From Candidatus Kouleothrix ribensis (GTDB lineage Bacteria; Chloroflexota; Chloroflexia; Chloroflexales; Roseiflexaceae): a DNA stretch of 64,000 nucleotides. The translations under genes were made by a program, and so were the position numbers. Numbering within the stretch: position 1 is the first letter of the stretch; each line of letters begins with the position of its first letter. The notes under the pieces were generated by a model. The model saw only the letters and a program-made list of their open reading frames with translations, made no database searches and was not told the origin of the DNA. The stretch spans positions 1 through 64,000 of the forward strand of contig JADKGW010000002.1 in NCBI GenBank assembly GCA_016722075.1, given 5' to 3'. Below, one piece after another: positions 59,569 to 64,000 of the stretch.

Positions 59569-60996
59569 ATGGAGTACATCGAAAATCGCACCTTCGACGA
59601 GATCGCCATCGGCGATGCGGCCAGCCTGACGCGCACGCTCACCGAGGCCGATATCAAGCTGTTCGCCGTTATGTCGGGCGATGTGAACCCGGCCCACCTC
59701 GACGAAGAGTACGCCCGCAACGACCTGTTCCATAAGATCATTGCCCACGGTATGTGGGGCGGCGCGCTGATATCGACACTGCTCGGCACGCAGCTGCCCG
59801 GCCCTGGCACGATCTACCTCGGCCAGACCCTGCGCTTCCGCCGGCCGGTCGCGATTGGCGACGTGGTTACCGTGTCGGTGCAGGCCAGCGCCAAAAATGC
59901 CGAGAAGCACCGGATCACCTTCGACTGCACATGCGTGAACCAGGCCGGTGAGGCGGTGATCAGTGGCGAGGCCGAGGTGATCGCGCCAACCGAAAAGGTC
60001 AAGCGCCCGCGCGTGAACCTGCCCGAGGTGCATCTGCACGACCACGGCGCGCGCTACCGGCAGCTGATCGCCGCCAGCGCCGGGCTGCCGCCCATGCGCA
60101 CCGGCGTGGTTCATCCCGTCGATGCGCCCGCGCTACTCGAGGCGCTCGAGGCCGCGCGCGCCGGCATGATCGTGCCGGTGCTGATCGGCCCCGAGGCCAA
60201 GATCCGCGCCGTGGCCGAGGCACAGGGCGTCGATATCTCGCCCTACCAGCTGATCGCTACCGAGCACAGCCACGCTGCGGCGGCCCATGCGGTGGCGCTG
60301 GCGCGCGCCGGCCAGCTCGACGCGCTGATGAAGGGCGCGATCGGCATCCAGGAATTCATGCGCGCAGTCGTCGACAAAGCCAACGGCCTTGGCACCGGCC
60401 GGCGCATGAGCCACGTGTTTGCGATCGATGTGCCGACCTACCCGCGCCCGCTGTTCATCACCGACGCGGTGATCAATGTTGCGCCCAACCTCGAGGACAA
60501 GCGCGATATTGTGCAGAATGCGATCCACCTGGCACACGTGCTCGGCATCGCCGAGCCGAAGGTCGCGCTGCTGGCCGCAGTCGAGACGATCAACCCGCGC
60601 ATCCGCTCGACACTCGAGGCCGCCGCGATCTGCAAGATGCTCGATCGCGGCCAGATCAGCGGCGGCCTGGTCGATGGCCCACTCGGCTTCGATACCGCCG
60701 TATCGCAAGAGGCCGCCCGTGCGCAGGGCATCACCTCGCCGGTGGCCGGCCAGGCCGACATCCTGGTGGTGCCGGATCTCGAGACCGGCACACTGCTGGC
60801 GAAACAGCTCGAGTACCTGGCCGACGCGCAATCGGCCGGGGTTGTGCTAGGCGCACGTGTGCCGATTGTGCTGACCAGCAGCGCCGGCAACCCGCTCAGC
60901 CGTATGGCCTCGTGTGCGATTGCGCTGCTGCTTGTGCGCGCGCGCCAGGCCATACCGCCGGCCGGCCCGGCCCAACTGCCCGGCGCACGCGGGTGA
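59569..60996 (+). CDS. MaoC hydratase-phosphate acetyl/butyryltransferase fusion
   Basis: A 475-residue two-domain protein. Residues about 1-145 are a MaoC-like hot-dog domain (FAVMSGDVNPAHLDEEYARN with the catalytic D..N..H set, IAHGMWGGALISTLLG, GTIYLGQTLRFRRPVAIGD). Residues about 165-470 are a phosphate acyltransferase (LDALMKGAIGIQEFMRAVVD, LFITDAVINVAPNLEDKRDI, GGLVDGPLGFDTAVSQEAAR, GQADILVVPDLETGTLLAKQ). Such fusions join enoyl-CoA hydration with acyl-CoA/acyl-phosphate exchange, in acetate or short-chain fatty acid use. ATG 59569 begins the MaoC fold. It is not a haem gene and divides hemB from hemL. Confidence 0.88.
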   Translation: MEYIENRTFDEIAIGDAASLTRTLTEADIKLFAVMSGDVNPAHLDEEYARNDLFHKIIAHGMWGGALISTLLGTQLPGPGTIYLGQTLRFRRPVAIGDVVTVSVQASAKNAEKHRITFDCTCVNQAGEAVISGEAEVIAPTEKVKRPRVNLPEVHLHDHGARYRQLIAASAGLPPMRTGVVHPVDAPALLEALEAARAGMIVPVLIGPEAKIRAVAEAQGVDISPYQLIATEHSHAAAAHAVALARAGQLDALMKGAIGIQEFMRAVVDKANGLGTGRRMSHVFAIDVPTYPRPLFITDAVINVAPNLEDKRDIVQNAIHLAHVLGIAEPKVALLAAVETINPRIRSTLEAAAICKMLDRGQISGGLVDGPLGFDTAVSQEAARAQGITSPVAGQADILVVPDLETGTLLAKQLEYLADAQSAGVVLGARVPIVLTSSAGNPLSRMASCAIALLLVRARQAIPPAGPAQLPGARG

Positions 60997-60999
60997 ACC

Positions 61000-61608
61000 A
61001 TGCCCAAACCACTGCTCGTGATCATCAGCGGCCCGCCCTGCTCGGGCAAGACTACGCTCGGCACCTGGCTGGCCGGGCAGCTCAGGCTGCCGCTGTTTCA
61101 CCGCGACGGCTTCAAAGAGCTGCTGTTCGACAGCCTGGGCTGGAGCGACCTGGCATGGTCGAAGCGGCTCGGCGGTGCCAGCTATGCCCTGCTGTACCAT
61201 ACCACCGAGGCGCTGCTGCGCGCCGGAGCCTCGCTGATCATCGAGAGTAATTTCGATCCGCACGTCGATGGCCCGCGTATGCGCGAGCTTGCGGCGCGCC
61301 ACCCGTTCGCGCTGGTGCAGATCCGCTGCATGGCCAGCGGGCCGGTGCTGTTCGAGCGCTTCAGGCAGCGCGCGCTCAGCAGCGAACGGCATCCTGGGCA
61401 TCTCGATCACCTGAATATTCCCGTCTACGAGCCGATCGTCGCGGCTGGTGCCGGCCCGCGCAACGATTTTCTCGACCTGGCAGGCGCGTGCATCGATCTC
61501 ACAACCAGCGATTTTGCGCAGCTCGACTATCAGCAGGTTCTGGCGCAGGTGCGCGCCGCGATCGAGCGCCTCGCCGCGCCGGGCGATCAGCATCCGCCTG
61601 AGCCATAA
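61000..61608 (+). CDS. P-loop kinase of unknown substrate
   Basis: A 202-residue AAA/P-loop kinase with Walker A GPPCSGKTTLG near the start and a DxD-like SLIIESNFDPHVDGPRM region. It looks like small kinases of the adenylyl-sulfate/shikimate/zeta-toxin-like kind, but HRDGFKELLFDSLGWSDL and SSERHPGHLDHLNIPVYEPI are not diagnostic of one I know. Its ATG is four bases after the stop of the MaoC-Pta fusion, so the two are probably cotranslated. A kinase acting on a small metabolite is likely; phosphate donor and acceptor are not evident. Confidence 0.65.
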   Translation: MPKPLLVIISGPPCSGKTTLGTWLAGQLRLPLFHRDGFKELLFDSLGWSDLAWSKRLGGASYALLYHTTEALLRAGASLIIESNFDPHVDGPRMRELAARHPFALVQIRCMASGPVLFERFRQRALSSERHPGHLDHLNIPVYEPIVAAGAGPRNDFLDLAGACIDLTTSDFAQLDYQQVLAQVRAAIERLAAPGDQHPPEP

Positions 61609-61644
61609 TCGGCACATCTGCATTCTTGATGGGGAGGCAATCCT

Positions 61645-62934
<1,290 letters not shown>

Positions 62935-62945
62935 AGAAGCTTATT

Positions 62946-62994
62946 GCCGGTAGCAGCCAGCAGTCAGTCGGCCGTGTCGCTGGCGGCTGCCGGC
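62946..62994 (+). terminator. Hairpin after hemL
   Basis: GCCGGTAGCAGCCAGC (62946-62961) and GCTGGCGGCTGCCGGC (62979-62994) pair at 14 of 16 positions around a 17-base loop, twelve bases after the hemL stop. There is no U-run, so termination may be partial. Confidence 0.5.
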
Positions 62995-63188
62995 TGCCCC
63001 CCGACGAATTTTCACCCTATTCCTAGCCTGCGCCAATGTGCCAGCCAGGCGCGAAGACTCAAACGATCGCGTAAGCCTTTGGGCCTGCGCGTCTTTGCAG
63101 CCATTCAAACGCCTGCTTCGGCGGTACGCAACCATGCAGCCAACTTGCGGTATCATATACGGCACACGCATAGCCAGCGAGCCAGTAT

Positions 63189-64000
63189 ATGACCAGCGCA
63201 TCGCTCACCCGCCACGAGGCGGCCCGCCAATCACACCTGGCAGTGCTGGCCATGGCCGGCATCAACATGATCTGGGGCGCAGCGTTCCCGCTCACCAAGC
63301 CCGCGCTCGAGCATATTCCGCCATTCACATTCGCGCTGCTGCGCTTCGCGCTGGCGCTGGCCGTGCTGCTGCCGCTGGCCCGGCGCGCACCCTGGCGGCT
63401 GCTGCGCGGCCCCGACGCGGGCCGGGTCATCGCGATGGGCCTGAGCGGCTTCTGCTTCGTGCAGCTGAGCCAGACGATCGCGCTGCAGCTCAGCCCGGCC
63501 GCCGACATCGCCATGATCGCCACCACCACGCCGCTGTGGGTCGCGCTGCTGGCCTGGCCCTGGCTGGGCGAGCGCCTGAGCTGGCGCGGCGGGCTTGGCT
63601 TCGTGCTGGCGATCGGCGGGCTGCTGCTGATCCTCTGGCCGCAGGGAGCTGCCGGCAGCTCATTCGCCAACCGTGTGATCGGCGACGCGATCTTTGTGGC
63701 CGGCTCGCTCGGCTGGGCGGTGTATAACCTGCTTGGGCGCGACCTGATGCGCCGCCATGCGCCGCTGCCGGCCACCACCGCCGCCGGGGTGGTCGGTACG
63801 CTGGCGATGCTGCCGTTCGCCGCCTACGAGTGGGCCAACCGGCAGCTACCGAGCTTCACGCCGATCGGTGTGGCCGCGCTGGGCTACACCGGCCTGCTGG
63901 TGACGGTGCTAGGCTTCCTGGTGCTGTTCTGGGCGCTCGGGCGCGCCGGCGCGGCCCAGGTGGCGGCGATGATGTATTTCCAGCCGCTCGCCGGCGTGCT
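63189..64000 (+). CDS. EamA/DMT-family transporter, truncated by the window edge
   Basis: The first 270 residues of an EamA-family (drug/metabolite transporter) protein with about nine helices visible of the usual ten: MIWGAAFPLTKPALEHIPPF, LLRFALALAVLLPLA, SPAADIAMIATTTPLWVALL, GWAVYNLLGRDLMRR and VAALGYTGLLVTVLGFLVLF. Members export amino acids or other small metabolites. The repeat unit of two EamA domains is seen, the second being cut. The start ATG 63189 is chosen for the Met-Thr-Ser beginning; no strong ribosome site is visible. Confidence 0.85.
   Translation, partial: MTSASLTRHEAARQSHLAVLAMAGINMIWGAAFPLTKPALEHIPPFTFALLRFALALAVLLPLARRAPWRLLRGPDAGRVIAMGLSGFCFVQLSQTIALQLSPAADIAMIATTTPLWVALLAWPWLGERLSWRGGLGFVLAIGGLLLILWPQGAAGSSFANRVIGDAIFVAGSLGWAVYNLLGRDLMRRHAPLPATTAAGVVGTLAMLPFAAYEWANRQLPSFTPIGVAALGYTGLLVTVLGFLVLFWALGRAGAAQVAAMMYFQPLAGV

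Overview
The window is high-GC bacterial DNA with codon use, gene content and intergenic texture that fit a filamentous phototroph-related Chloroflexota (Chloroflexia; Roseiflexus/Kouleothrix-like is my best guess from recall, not from a search). Pointers are the mixture of LuxR-type regulators fused to other modules, the C5 haem pathway ending in a HemQ-type protein, many SAM methyltransferases next to glycosyltransferases, and intergenic spaces full of short low-complexity repeats.

Layout. (1) 1-5.9 kb: four broken genes (nicotinate phosphoribosyltransferase, a DNA-methyltransferase-like gene, a zinc-ribbon protein, a polytopic membrane protein) and a response regulator with one frameshift; frameshifts are dense here and rare later, so this is either a decaying segment or poor sequence near a contig end. 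(2) 6.2-11.8 kb: an intact histidine kinase, a DUF4212-symporter fusion with an internal amber codon, and an MHS-family transporter. (3) 11.9-13.4 kb: an IS4-like element with matching ends. (4) 13.5-24.7 kb, minus strand: housekeeping genes gatA, hisS, rlmN, an unusual era fusion, a DUF4230 protein, ubiE/menG, coaX, an asparaginase and a methyltransferase. (5) 24.9-30.6 kb: lgt, a LuxR-type DNA-binding domain tethered through one membrane helix to a Kelch propeller, a methyltransferase, a secreted repeat-like protein and a lipoprotein. (6) 30.6-43.5 kb, minus strand: an envelope polysaccharide cluster (three GT4 and three GT2 glycosyltransferases, pyruvyl-transferase-like protein, flippase, methyltransferases, large membrane protein) with several 4-nt ATGA overlaps. 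(7) 43.8-47.8 kb: small regulatory and repair genes (membrane STAS protein, dual-specificity phosphatase, stand-alone AsnC/Lrp sensor domain, mug, HTH protein). (8) 48.0-62.9 kb, plus strand: a haem biosynthesis cluster hemA-hemQ-hemE-hemH-hemC-hemD-[two inverted IS copies]-hemB-(MaoC/Pta fusion, P-loop kinase)-hemL. (9) 63.2 kb to the end: a truncated EamA transporter.

The haem cluster supplies every step from glutamyl-tRNA to uroporphyrinogen III and coproporphyrinogen III, plus the metal-insertion enzyme and a HemQ-like decarboxylase; the porphyrinogen oxidase step is missing from the window. Gaps in this cluster hold arrays of 9-bp repeats that alternate orientation around a conserved 20-21 nt core, giving serial hairpins. 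Two copies of one IS, each with its own 5-bp target duplication, sit between hemD and hemB, and one of them landed inside such an array. Another short, partly palindromic repeat is scattered over the window (6.1, 11.9, 20.4, 31.4, 43.6, 59.3 kb).

The most interesting items are the LuxR-membrane-Kelch protein, the hairpin arrays of the haem locus, the Era protein extended by a DUF2283-like region and five 15-residue acidic repeats, and a 23-residue insert in HemE that looks like captured intergenic DNA. All family names rest on motif recognition by eye.
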